The position numbers and the translations under genes were made by a program. A DNA stretch of 47,081 nucleotides from assembly GCA_002336675.1 (NCBI GenBank), contig DDEI01000072.1:1-47081 (forward strand), read 5' to 3'. This stretch comes from Flavobacteriales bacterium UBA1958. Its GTDB lineage: Bacteria > Bacteroidota > Bacteroidia > Flavobacteriales_D > Sanyastnellaceae. Within the stretch, counting starts at the first letter, position 1; every line of letters begins with the position of its first letter. The notes below the pieces were generated by a model that was not told the DNA's origin, did not search any database, and saw only the letters and a list, made by a program, of their open reading frames with translations. This document shows, piece by piece, positions 22,102 to 30,360 of the stretch.

Positions 22102-23433
22102 TTATAATGCGTCTTTATCTAGGCTGAATAATTTATAAACCGTCTCTAATTCTTTGTCGTCCAAGTCTTTCAGCTTCGCGAAGATTTGGCCGGTGATTCT
22201 ATTGATTACCTTGTCACTGATTACTAGTTCGGTCTTTACTTTTTTATCCTGAGGGTTCTTCTTAGCTTTTAGTAATTCTTTATGCTGGAAATCTTTGAAA
22301 TTAGACTTGATAGCTTGAATAGCTGAAGCATGCTTTCTAGATTCCATCCAGTCCACAAATTTACCCATGTCTTCAGATAAAATGGTATTTACCTTATCTA
22401 TTTCAGACATACGCTGATTCAGCGTTTCATCGTTCTGTTTAGAAATTTCATCCACACCCAAAACAGTGACGTTGGGAAGTGCATCTATATCTGGATGTAC
22501 ATTTCTAGGAATGCTTAAGTCTATTATAAGCAGCTTTTTTTCTGCTGGAATCATCTGTGGCAGAACTGTAGGAGTGGATGCGCCTGTAGCCACTATAAGC
22601 ACATTACTTAACTCTATAGATGGCTTCAAGATATCTTCTCCAAACACATCTATGTTATATCTTTTAGCCAATTCCATGGCTTTTTCTATAGATCTATTTA
22701 AGATTCTTACGTTTTCTGCAGGGATATGACGTACTAGGTTTTCACATACGTTTCTACCTATTTTGCCTAATCCATAAATGGATATTTTCAAGTCTTCTAA
22801 GGCAGTATAAGAATTCCTTACGTGACGTACAGCCGCATATGCAGTGGAAGTAACACCAGAACTAAATTCTGTTTGGTTTTTAATTCGCTTACTCATTTGA
22901 GTAGCAGAATTTATGAGTCTTTCTAGGAAAGAACCGCTGCTTTCCAATTCCTTAGAAACTTTAAAAGCCTTTCTTACTTGCCCTATAATCTCGAAATCTC
23001 CTATAATCTGGGAGTGAAGTCCAGCAGACACTTCGAATAGGTGTTTTACAGCGTCTAATCCGTGTTTACTGTAACAACTAGAATTAAATCCTTCGGTGTC
23101 TCCATCTATCAATTCCAAATACTGGCTTTTGGCAGATTCGAATGAGTTTGTTTTCAGGTAAACCTCAGTTCTGTTGCAGGTAGAAAGAATCATAATGTTC
23201 TCACACAAATCAGATTTTAGAGAGGAGATAAGCATGGATTGTTGACCGGAGCTTAGAGAGAACCCTTCACGAGCAGAGGCAGGTAGTTCGTTATGGCTAA
23301 TTCCGAAAACGGAAAATTGTGCCAGGCCTGCATATAAATATTGATTTTTCTCTGTTAGCTGTCCCAAACCGTGTACAAAATTATAACTGTCTTTGTTTAA
23401 AAATACCCGTAGACATTGAATAGATACCTCCAC
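22102..23433 (-). CDS. hemA: Glutamyl-tRNA reductase
   Basis: Up to 443 aa. It reduces glutamyl-tRNA to glutamate-1-semialdehyde with NADPH, the first committed and usually regulated step of heme synthesis. The active-site cysteine is in MILSTCNRTEVY; other features are GISHNELPASARE, IIGDFEIIGQVRKAF, ISIYGLGKIGRNVCENL (NADPH site) and the C-terminal dimerisation helices. The GTG at 23433 gives about 37 residues before the first family-conserved strand, longer than usual; a TTG at 23367 preceded by TAATTTTG (23383-23376) is an alternative start. It heads the minus-strand heme run and is divergent from the AraC-type regulator. Confidence 0.95.
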   Translation of the reverse strand: MEVSIQCLRVFLNKDSYNFVHGLGQLTEKNQYLYAGLAQFSVFGISHNELPASAREGFSLSSGQQSMLISSLKSDLCENIMILSTCNRTEVYLKTNSFESAKSQYLELIDGDTEGFNSSCYSKHGLDAVKHLFEVSAGLHSQIIGDFEIIGQVRKAFKVSKELESSGSFLERLINSATQMSKRIKNQTEFSSGVTSTAYAAVRHVRNSYTALEDLKISIYGLGKIGRNVCENLVRHIPAENVRILNRSIEKAMELAKRYNIDVFGEDILKPSIELSNVLIVATGASTPTVLPQMIPAEKKLLIIDLSIPRNVHPDIDALPNVTVLGVDEISKQNDETLNQRMSEIDKVNTILSEDMGKFVDWMESRKHASAIQAIKSNFKDFQHKELLKAKKNPQDKKVKTELVISDKVINRITGQIFAKLKDLDDKELETVYKLFSLDKDAL

Positions 23434-23479
23434 ACGTCAAGAAACCCTATTTTAGAATCATTCTAAATAGCGTTGAGCA

Positions 23480-23509
23480 TTGATTTTGTTAGCGTTTATG
23501 ATATTTTTG
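23480..23509 (+). promoter_or_regulatory. Promoter of the araC-hemH-hemG operon
   Basis: TTG at 23480-23482 and TATTTTTG at 23502-23509 are separated by 19 bases, a good Bacteroidota promoter match. The ATG of the regulator is 42 bases downstream. The leader holds GTTGTTTTGCAAC (23523-23535), a small inverted repeat with a 5-base loop that could be an operator. Confidence 0.55.
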
Positions 23510-23522
23510 GAACAAATATATA

Positions 23523-23538
23523 GTTGTTTTGCAACGCA
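23523..23538 (+). repeat. 16-bp repeat GTTGTTTTGCAACGCA in the hemA-araC intergenic region
   Basis: This 16-mer recurs exactly at 27248-27263 inside the threonine aldolase gene. Both contain the 10-mer GCGTTGCAAW (reverse complement), found 12 times in the window. The GTTG/CAAC arms form a small inverted repeat. Confidence 0.6.
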
Positions 23539-23551
23539 GTATTAGGCCTAC

Positions 23552-24454
23552 ATGAATAACATAACCATATCACACACCGACAAAAGTACCCGAAAAGTAA
23601 GTCATCACTTTTTTGTGCTAGAAAATGAGATGAGTTTACACAAAATCCAGTCGGAAGAAGGGGTGGAATGTGAGCTTATGAGTAATGTGGATAAAGGAAT
23701 TATTCAGCTTTCTATGTGTTCAGAAGGAGAGATGAAATTCTGGTTTGGGCCCTCTTATTCAATAGAATTGACAAGTAATCAAGTGATGACGCTGTATAAT
23801 CCAGCTATGGATTTGCCACACAGAATAGATGTAAAAGGCAGCATTAATTTGGTGGTGTTATTTATCTCAGTTACCCAGCTTCATCAGTTGTTTGTGAAGG
23901 AGAGTGAAGAGTTGCATTTCTTACAGGGAGAGTCCGCGTTGCAAAAATTCTATGCCAAGGATGAGATGAAAGCAAGTTTGGGGATGTGTGTGAATCAGAT
24001 TCTAACCACTCAGCTTTCTCCTCAAAGTGAGAAACTGTTTATGAAGGGGAAAGCTTTTGAGATTCTAAGCCATTATTTCCATAAATCAGATGCGGGAGGG
24101 GATATGTATGAGAGCTGTCCATTCCTAAAAAACTATGACAACGTTAAGAAAATAAAAGAAGCCAAAGAGATTATTCTAGACCGCATGACCGACCCTCCTA
24201 CGATTAAGGTACTGTCAGAAGAAGTGGAAATGAGCGAGTACCAGCTAAAGTTAGGATTTAAGAACATCTACGGAGCTACTATCTACGGATATTTGAATAA
24301 TTATAAATTGAATCAGGGCATGGCCATGCTAGACTCTGGAGAGTATAAAGTGAAAGACGCTGCGTATGCGCTGGGATATGTAAATCCGAGTCATTTTATA
24401 GCAGCGTTTAAAAAGAAATTTGGTGTAACGCCTAAAAAATATTTGATGCAGTAA
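23552..24454 (+). CDS. AraC-family transcriptional regulator of the heme cluster
   Basis: A 300-aa protein. The C-terminal third is an AraC/XylS DNA-binding domain with two helix-turn-helix units: IKVLSEEVEMSEYQLKLGFKNIYG, read in two parts, and VKDAAYALGYVNPSHFIAAFKKKFGVTPKKYL. The N-terminal 200 residues are a beta-rich domain with no recognised ligand motif. The stop overlaps the hemH start by one base (TAATG), and the gene is divergent from hemA, so it sits at the only divergent promoter of the complete heme cluster. Control of heme synthesis in response to iron or heme is inferred from position; the ligand is unknown. Expression with hemH suggests autoregulation. Confidence 0.88.
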   Translation: MNNITISHTDKSTRKVSHHFFVLENEMSLHKIQSEEGVECELMSNVDKGIIQLSMCSEGEMKFWFGPSYSIELTSNQVMTLYNPAMDLPHRIDVKGSINLVVLFISVTQLHQLFVKESEELHFLQGESALQKFYAKDEMKASLGMCVNQILTTQLSPQSEKLFMKGKAFEILSHYFHKSDAGGDMYESCPFLKNYDNVKKIKEAKEIILDRMTDPPTIKVLSEEVEMSEYQLKLGFKNIYGATIYGYLNNYKLNQGMAMLDSGEYKVKDAAYALGYVNPSHFIAAFKKKFGVTPKKYLMQ

Positions 24455-25467
24455 TGAGCAATAAACAAGGAGTTTTATTAGTGAATTTAGGTTCTCCAGA
24501 GAGCACTGATCCTAAGGATGTAAAGGTGTATTTACGTGAATTTTTAATGGATGAGCATGTCATAGATGTTCCTTATTGGAAAAGGTGGCTTTTAATCGAA
24601 GGAATTATTTTAAATACTCGTCCTAAAAAATCTGCAGCAGCTTATCAGAAAATATGGTGGAAGGAAGGTTCTCCGTTAATAGTGTTAAGTCAAAGAGTAT
24701 TTGAAAAAGTACGTAAAAAAGTAGATAAGCCTATGGAGCTGGCCATGCGTTATGGCAAAATGTCAATAGAAAAAGGGTTGACAGATTTATTCACTAAGAA
24801 TCCAGAGTTAGAGGAAGTGAAACTAATTCCTCTTTATCCTCATTATGCCAAAGCGAGCACGCACAGTGTGATAGAAAAAGCTGAGGAAATAATGAAGGAG
24901 AAATTTCCTTCTAAAAAGATGACCTGTTTACAGTCTTTTTATAATGAGGAGAATTATATAAGTGCTCAGTCTAAACAACTAGGGAAGTATTTAGAGGAAG
25001 ATTATGACCATCTTTTGTTTAGTTACCATGGGATTCCAGAGAGGCATCTGACCAAGCTTGACCCTACGGGAGGGCACTGTTTGAAGTGTGATAACTGCTG
25101 TGAGGTAAAATCAGAAGCACATAAAGTCTGCTACAGGCATCAGGTTTTTGAAACCACCCGATTAATAGTAGAAAAGCTAAAAATTCCTAAAGATAAGTAC
25201 AGTGTTAGTTTTCAGTCTAGATTGGCAGGAACACCATGGTTAACGCCATACACAGATTTCGAGATAGAGCGTTTAGCTAAAGAAGGAAAGACAAGAATAG
25301 TTCTCATCAGTCCTGCATTTGTGTCTGACTGCCTAGAAACCTTGGAAGAACTAGGCATGGAGGGTAAAGAAGATTTCTTAAAAGCAGGAGGAGAGGAGTA
25401 TACATTGGTTCCATGCTTGAATGAGCAGGAGGACTGGGTGGATACTTTAGCGGGATATTGTTTGTAG
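24454..25467 (+). CDS. hemH: Ferrochelatase
   Basis: A 337-aa enzyme inserting ferrous iron into porphyrin, the last step of the pathway. Features: GVLLVNLGSPESTDPKDVK, the catalytic histidine in LLFSYHGIPERH and the glutamate in PAFVSDCLETLEELG. The middle carries a cysteine-rich stretch, HCLKCDNCCEVKSEA, followed by CYRHQ; similar cysteines occur in other Bacteroidota ferrochelatases and might hold a 2Fe-2S cluster, as shown for some bacterial ferrochelatases. The ATG overlaps the regulator stop by one base. Confidence 0.96.
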   Translation: MSNKQGVLLVNLGSPESTDPKDVKVYLREFLMDEHVIDVPYWKRWLLIEGIILNTRPKKSAAAYQKIWWKEGSPLIVLSQRVFEKVRKKVDKPMELAMRYGKMSIEKGLTDLFTKNPELEEVKLIPLYPHYAKASTHSVIEKAEEIMKEKFPSKKMTCLQSFYNEENYISAQSKQLGKYLEEDYDHLLFSYHGIPERHLTKLDPTGGHCLKCDNCCEVKSEAHKVCYRHQVFETTRLIVEKLKIPKDKYSVSFQSRLAGTPWLTPYTDFEIERLAKEGKTRIVLISPAFVSDCLETLEELGMEGKEDFLKAGGEEYTLVPCLNEQEDWVDTLAGYCL

Positions 25468-25598
25468 TCTTTTGTTTGTGTGATGAAATGAGAAATTCCG
25501 AGCTAGATAATCGCAATAAGATCATTTAAGGAATAGTGCATTTAACAAGGAGTACGACAGAAAATAAATAGTTTAGAATGCACCTTTAATAATTTACA

Positions 25599-26876
25599 AT
25601 TATCAAAACAATAATACTTGGAGGCGGATTAAGTGGGTTAAGCACTGCTTATTTTTTAAAGAAGAAAGGAGTTCCCTTTATACTTCTAGAGAAAGAGGAC
25701 CATTATGGTGGAGTGATACAGAGCTTCCAGAACCGACAGCAAGTGTGGGACAGGGCAGCTATTTCATTTAGTATGACTTCTGAGATTCAAGAAATAATCA
25801 CAGATTTAGGACTGGAAGATGAATTGGTTCAAGCTTCTACTAGGAGTAATGCTCGGTATATTTTCAGAAGAGGAAAGCTTAGAAAGTTGACTTCTAATCC
25901 TGCCAGTATATTCACTTCCCCACTGCTTAGCTGGAAAGCCAAGTTTAGATTGCTAAGAGAAAGTAAAGTGACTACCAAGAGTCCCAAAGGAGAGTCTGTG
26001 GCGGGTTTTGTGAGCAGAAGATTTGGTAGAGAGATGTATGAATCTGTTGCCAATCCTGTGCTTTCTGGAATATATGCCGGTGATCCAGAGAAAATGGAAG
26101 CAGCCATAGTGCTAAAGCAGTTCCTGAAATACGAAGAGGAATTTGGGTCTATAATCAAAGGATTAAAAGCCAATAAAGGCAAGAACAAAAGAGTGATTTC
26201 ATCCTTTAAGGAGGGAACAGGCGTTTTACTGGATGCGCTGTATGAATCAGTGAAAGAACACTGCATAAGTGAAAAAGAAGCTACAGGAATAGTAAAAATA
26301 GAGAACAGCTATGAAGTAAAAACTGCTGACGGTTCTAGCTATACCGCAGAAAGAGTGATTTCGTGTTTGCCTTCTTATGCCACAGCAGGATTAGTGCGTC
26401 AGTTGGATTCCGTGTTTAGTTCTGAGCTAGATTCTATTCCCTACTGCCAGATGGAAATGACTCATCTCAGTTATAAGAAATCTGAAGTAAAAGAAAACAT
26501 AGAGGGATTTGGGTTCTTGGTTCCAGAAGTAGAAGGAAAACCTCTGTTAGGAGCGGTGATTAACTCCAGTGCCTTTAACAACAGAGCAGCAGAAGACGAA
26601 ATGACTTTTACGATATTCTCTAAGCCAGATAGAGGTCATTCATCAGAATTAGCTCAGCAGGAGATAGAGAAATGGCTGAAAATATCAGGGTTGCCAAGCT
26701 TCAGAACCGTTACCAAATGGGAGAGAGCTATCCCTCAGTTTGAGATTGGTCATACAGAGATATTGCAGCGCATAGCTGAATTTGAAACAAGAGAAAATAT
26801 CTCTATCTCGGGTAATTTCAGGAGTGGTGTTTCCGTGGGAGACTGCGTAAAATTCGCTAAGGAAATAAGTGGGTAA
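25599..26876 (+). CDS. hemG: Protoporphyrinogen oxidase, HemY/HemG flavoprotein type, apparent ATT start
   Basis: The FAD-binding N-terminus IKTIILGGGLSGLSTAYFLK, followed by PFILLEKEDHYGG, is intact in frame but has no ATG, GTG or TTG: after the double TAA stop at 25587-25592 the frame reads TTT ACA ATT ATC AAA. The first canonical codon, GTG at 25713, would remove the FAD site. ATT at 25599 gives 425 aa, normal for oxygen-dependent protoporphyrinogen IX oxidase. Other features: GESVAGFVSRRFGREMYE, VANPVLSGIYAGDPEKM and the C-terminal SISGNFRSGVSVGDCV. It follows hemH by 131 bp. HemY-type enzymes are membrane-associated and use oxygen. An assembly error at the start codon is the alternative to ATT initiation. 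Confidence 0.88.
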   Translation: MIKTIILGGGLSGLSTAYFLKKKGVPFILLEKEDHYGGVIQSFQNRQQVWDRAAISFSMTSEIQEIITDLGLEDELVQASTRSNARYIFRRGKLRKLTSNPASIFTSPLLSWKAKFRLLRESKVTTKSPKGESVAGFVSRRFGREMYESVANPVLSGIYAGDPEKMEAAIVLKQFLKYEEEFGSIIKGLKANKGKNKRVISSFKEGTGVLLDALYESVKEHCISEKEATGIVKIENSYEVKTADGSSYTAERVISCLPSYATAGLVRQLDSVFSSELDSIPYCQMEMTHLSYKKSEVKENIEGFGFLVPEVEGKPLLGAVINSSAFNNRAAEDEMTFTIFSKPDRGHSSELAQQEIEKWLKISGLPSFRTVTKWERAIPQFEIGHTEILQRIAEFETRENISISGNFRSGVSVGDCVKFAKEISG

Positions 26877-26971
26877 TAATTTCTAATTACTTATATAACA
26901 AATCGCAATACTGAGATAATTGTAAATTTTTATTTTTTTTATTTGAGGTAGACAAGATAGCCGTTGTGAGT

Positions 26972-28006
26972 TTAAGAAATTGATTTTAAGCATTTCTCTA
27001 TATCATTTATATCATTTTCAGTTATATGGAGGTGTGTTACAAATCTGATTTTAGTTTTAGAAAACGGCAAGGCATATATATCGTTAATTTTAAGCTTGTT
27101 CAAGAATGCATCTATACCGAATGATGGATCTACATCAAAAATCACAATATTAGTCTCAGGTGAAGTTACTGAAGTCACGTGATTGGTTTCTTCTAGTAGC
27201 GTTGCAATGGCTTTTGCAGAGCGATGATCATGCTTAAGACGTGGAATGTTGTTTTGCAACGCATAAGTACCTGCTGCGGCTATAAATCCTGCTTGCCTCA
27301 TTCCACCGCCAAATGCTTTTCTAGCACGATGAGATTTTTTAATAAAAGAACTTGACCCTAAAAGTACCGAGCCACTGGGTGACCCTAATCCTTTAGACAA
27401 GCAGATGCTAATACTATCAAACTGACTTCCGTAGTCTAAATAGTTAGACTCAGTTTCGACCAATGAGTTGAAAACGCGGGCTCCATCCAAATGGAGGTTT
27501 AACTTTTGATGAATACAAACTTCCCTTATTTTTTTGATCTCCGTCAAGTCGTACTTAATTCCACCGGCTTTATTTACTGTGTCTTCAAGACAAACTAAAC
27601 TAGTGTTGGCATAATGTGCGTCTGAAGGATTTATATTATCGATAATATCATTGGCGCTGATTAATCCTTTTGGGTGAGAAATTAATTTCACCTGTGCACC
27701 AGAGTTTCTAGCAACACCTCCACCTTCGTAGTTATAGATATGGCAGAGACTTGAACAAATAACTTCATCCCCAGGAGTGGTATGAATATTTACTGCTATT
27801 TGGTTGGTCATGGTTCCGCTTGGACAGAATAATCCTGCCTCAAAACCAAACATATTGGCTGCTAACTCTTGAAGGTTATTTATACTTTCATCTTCTTGGA
27901 AAACATCATCTCCTACCTTGGCGCTAAACATAGCTTCAAGCATTCCTTTAGATGGCTTGGTTACAGTGTCACTTCTTAAATCTATCATTATCTTCTGCTT
28001 ATCCAT
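26972..28006 (-). CDS. ltaE: Low-specificity L-threonine aldolase
   Basis: A 344-aa PLP enzyme of fold type I that splits L-threonine/allo-threonine to glycine and acetaldehyde. The N-terminal IDLRSDTVTKPS, VGDDVFQED, LFCPSGTMTNQIA and the lysine motif SICLSKGLGSPSGSVLLGS are diagnostic. The ATG at 28006 overlaps the upstream peptidase gene by 19 bp; a second ATG at residue 7 (MIDLRSDTV) is the usual family start, so either could be used. It converges on hemG. The 16-bp repeat 27248-27263 lies within it. Confidence 0.93.
   Translation of the reverse strand: MDKQKIMIDLRSDTVTKPSKGMLEAMFSAKVGDDVFQEDESINNLQELAANMFGFEAGLFCPSGTMTNQIAVNIHTTPGDEVICSSLCHIYNYEGGGVARNSGAQVKLISHPKGLISANDIIDNINPSDAHYANTSLVCLEDTVNKAGGIKYDLTEIKKIREVCIHQKLNLHLDGARVFNSLVETESNYLDYGSQFDSISICLSKGLGSPSGSVLLGSSSFIKKSHRARKAFGGGMRQAGFIAAAGTYALQNNIPRLKHDHRSAKAIATLLEETNHVTSVTSPETNIVIFDVDPSFGIDAFLNKLKINDIYALPFSKTKIRFVTHLHITENDINDIEKCLKSIS
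27248..27263 (+). repeat. Second copy of the 16-bp repeat GTTGTTTTGCAACGCA
   Basis: Identical to 23523-23538. Here it is coding (minus strand codons for YALQNN of threonine aldolase), showing that the motif is not confined to intergenic DNA. Confidence 0.6.
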
Positions 28007-29364
28007 ACTTGGAGAGAATCCAAAGCGGCTACTCTGGTATCTTGTGGGAAATTTATTAGTCTTGTACCATGATTTCCATTTTCTAAATTTAGAAAAAGGC
28101 TATTCGTGTTCTCTGTAGGTTCATAAGCGGTGGCTCCCCACGGGTCTAAATCTCCATAGATGTAAATCATATTGTTTCCGTTTTCATCTAGCCAGTTGAT
28201 TACATCTCTAACAGGTTCTGAATTATATATTACGTCCATGTCTTTTGGTATAAACGTTCTATAATTATCTACTTCTTCTGTATATATTTGGGTAAGACCC
28301 TTAAACTTATCTACTTCGTATCCATACATTCCTATTTCGTAATATCCCTGATAAAAGAAGGGGAGTATATCAGTAAGAGTACTTTCATTGAAAAAACTAG
28401 GCGCGTCTATGGTGTAGAAGAGGTATTTCATTTTATCCTCCACAGACGACTCTTGAGATGGAATTGTGGCACAATCACCGCTCCATTGCCAAAACGCAAA
28501 TGAAAATTCCAATACGCTTAATTCGAAGCTGGCTTCTAAACCATGAGGATAAACATATCCCGCTTTATCTGAATACTTCTCAAAAAGAGCTAATGCTTCA
28601 TCTCTATTTATAAGCAGGTGTCTTTGGTATTCTGTAACGGTATTTCTACATTTTTCAGTTCCAACATTGTTTAGATGCTCATATACTCTTGGGTCATGTC
28701 TTTCTCTATTTAACGGAGCGACATAAGGCATGGCTACAGCTACATCATTAGGGAAGAATCTTTTATGGAAAATAGTTACCATTCCACCTTTACTTATTCC
28801 TGTGCTAACCCAAGGCTTAGTGTAGAAAGTTTTTAATAATTCGACTATTCTGTGATGGTCGTAGGCAGACTGTTCAATAGTCAGTAAGTCCCAGGGAATA
28901 GTTTCTGGTCTAGAATTACTAAAAAAGCGATGTTCTACATGAATCTGATTGGATTCTAATATTTGGGCAGCCTCAGTAACATAGTTATTCGATCCAGCGG
29001 TGTAGCCGTTTAAATACATTACCATAGGTTTATTGAAGTCTAAATGACTTAGGTAAACTTTCTGATTAAAGGTTCCTTTAGAAACATCGAAATGGTCCAC
29101 TGGCTGCTCTATCTGAAGCTCGAACATATAATCATAAAATTCATTCTGAGTATCCATCCTTTCGGCATTAACCCCTTCTAATTTTGTTAAACCCTTTAAA
29201 AGAGTATTCACAACAGCATCAGTAGTTTCTGCCTTCTCCGTCATATCAGAATTAGGTGGGGATGGAGAGCTGGTTTCTATGACAGTAGGCTGTTTAGACT
29301 TACACGAGAATATAACGATTATGAAAAGTACTAAGATTCCTAAAGAAAAACGATTTTTTATCAT
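27988..29364 (-). CDS. Lipoprotein serine peptidase of the S37 (PS-10) family
   Basis: A 458-aa exported protein. The N-terminal lysine/arginine-rich start, hydrophobic helix and lipobox (IVIFSC) predict a lipoprotein with the acylated cysteine near residue 21. The alpha/beta-hydrolase nucleophile is the serine in VSTGISKGGM; the aspartate in YIYGDLDPWGA and the histidine in NLENGNHGTRL complete a plausible triad. S37 enzymes are prolyl tripeptidyl aminopeptidases. A serine/threonine/proline-rich spacer follows the lipobox. It would act at the cell surface or in the periplasm in peptide breakdown. Overlap of 19 bp with threonine aldolase suggests an operon. Confidence 0.85.
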   Translation of the reverse strand: MIKNRFSLGILVLFIIVIFSCKSKQPTVIETSSPSPPNSDMTEKAETTDAVVNTLLKGLTKLEGVNAERMDTQNEFYDYMFELQIEQPVDHFDVSKGTFNQKVYLSHLDFNKPMVMYLNGYTAGSNNYVTEAAQILESNQIHVEHRFFSNSRPETIPWDLLTIEQSAYDHHRIVELLKTFYTKPWVSTGISKGGMVTIFHKRFFPNDVAVAMPYVAPLNRERHDPRVYEHLNNVGTEKCRNTVTEYQRHLLINRDEALALFEKYSDKAGYVYPHGLEASFELSVLEFSFAFWQWSGDCATIPSQESSVEDKMKYLFYTIDAPSFFNESTLTDILPFFYQGYYEIGMYGYEVDKFKGLTQIYTEEVDNYRTFIPKDMDVIYNSEPVRDVINWLDENGNNMIYIYGDLDPWGATAYEPTENTNSLFLNLENGNHGTRLINFPQDTRVAALDSLQVWISRR

Positions 29365-29438
29365 GGCTGTGAAGATAATAATCCATTCTTAAATTAAAAG
29401 AAATGAAAGCGAAATACATAATAAAAATTCGTAAGGAA

Positions 29439-29732
29439 CTATTTAGAAGATTTCACGATGAACACATCCTCGTTGTCTTTCTGAAAGTAATGCTTTTCTC
29501 TAGCCAGTCTTTCCAATTCAAACCCTCCTTCTTCGAGCTTTTTTAACCGATCTCTGCAGGCAGTAGTTTCATGATTATACCATTCTATTTCTTCTTGAAT
29601 TTGGTCTAGCTCTAGATTTGACTTGTAAACAGAAAAAACATCGGCATCATTAAAAAACAGCATATATGCAAAAAACACGATTAGCACCAGTGCATAACGA
29701 TTATTTACTATTGGCGGAATCCTGTATTTCAT
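29439..29732 (-). CDS. Septum formation initiator, DivIC/FtsB family
   Basis: A 97-aa bitopic membrane protein: a short basic N-terminus, one transmembrane helix (ALVLIVFFAYMLFF), then a coiled coil (LELDQIQEEIEWYNHETTACRDRLKKLE cut into two heptad blocks) and the conserved LERLAREKHYFQKDNEDVF end. This is the DivIC/FtsB arrangement, which links early and late divisome proteins through FtsL/FtsQ. Length and order are normal. It is 106 bp from the peptidase gene downstream on the same strand. Confidence 0.9.
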   Translation of the reverse strand: MKYRIPPIVNNRYALVLIVFFAYMLFFNDADVFSVYKSNLELDQIQEEIEWYNHETTACRDRLKKLEEGGFELERLAREKHYFQKDNEDVFIVKSSK

Positions 29733-29805
29733 ACTACTAAGTTAAGTCGATAAGTGCAGGCGATTAAAACGAGTCTTGTGAGTTTCTAACTGAAGGATGT
29801 GAGAA

Positions 29806-30360
29806 TTAAGCTTTAGCAGACAGATAAGATTTAACTAGGGATTTCGGAAGAGGGTGATACCCATTCACAGGGATGAGATTTTCTTTCTGATTAGTAGAAG
29901 ATAGATGAATACCCCATCCATCAACATTATCAAGCTGCAGACAGTCATCCACTTCAAATAGATCATCTGTATGGACGCTAATTTTTCCTTTGAGCATAGA
30001 TTCTTTGGCTCGTCTTTTTACAGGGATTTTAGAGGTGTCCACCATAAACTTTATTTGATGGAGTTCAGAGAAATTACCGTCCTCATAAGCTCCCATATTA
30101 AGAAAATATAGTTTTTCCTTTTGATCTGCCGTTTCCTTGGAAAGATTAATCTCATATCCATCAACGACATCTAGTATAATGTAGGAATCTATATGCATCT
30201 TTTCTTTCTTACCGAACCACTTCTCTAGAAGTTCGGTGTAAGCATTTTCTATGGTATCTGTGACTACGAACTGAACATCGTGAAGTTCTATGTTACATCC
30301 TTCTGCCATGCCTCCTAAAAGCACAGCAAATAGTTTTGGGGTAGAATTAAAGTCTGGCAA
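29806..30360 (-). CDS. DUF1543 domain protein
   Basis: A 184-aa protein with the DUF1543 pattern KLFAVLLGGMAEGCNIELHDVQFV, read in two parts, then LLEKWFG, MHIDSY and KLYFLNMGAYEDGNFSELH. The second half (IKFMVDTSKIPVKRRAKE to the end) repeats the same strand pattern more weakly, with HTDDLFEVDDCL and VDGWGIHL corresponding to HIDSYIILDVV and VDGYEINL, so it may be a two-repeat protein. No catalytic residues are recognised and there is no signal peptide. The ATG overlaps the end of the MuiA-like gene by 14 bp. Function unknown. Confidence 0.75.
   Translation of the reverse strand: MPDFNSTPKLFAVLLGGMAEGCNIELHDVQFVVTDTIENAYTELLEKWFGKKEKMHIDSYIILDVVDGYEINLSKETADQKEKLYFLNMGAYEDGNFSELHQIKFMVDTSKIPVKRRAKESMLKGKISVHTDDLFEVDDCLQLDNVDGWGIHLSSTNQKENLIPVNGYHPLPKSLVKSYLSAKA

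Noticed and set aside
25075..25140. Cysteine cluster in ferrochelatase as a novel metal site
   Set aside because: Similar HC...CC...CYRHQ patterns are, to my recollection, usual in Bacteroidota ferrochelatases, so it is a family feature rather than a novelty here.
25829..26266. Minus-strand 145-aa frame inside hemG
   Set aside because: Antisense shadow of a well-conserved flavoprotein; its composition mirrors hemG codons and it has no recognisable motif.
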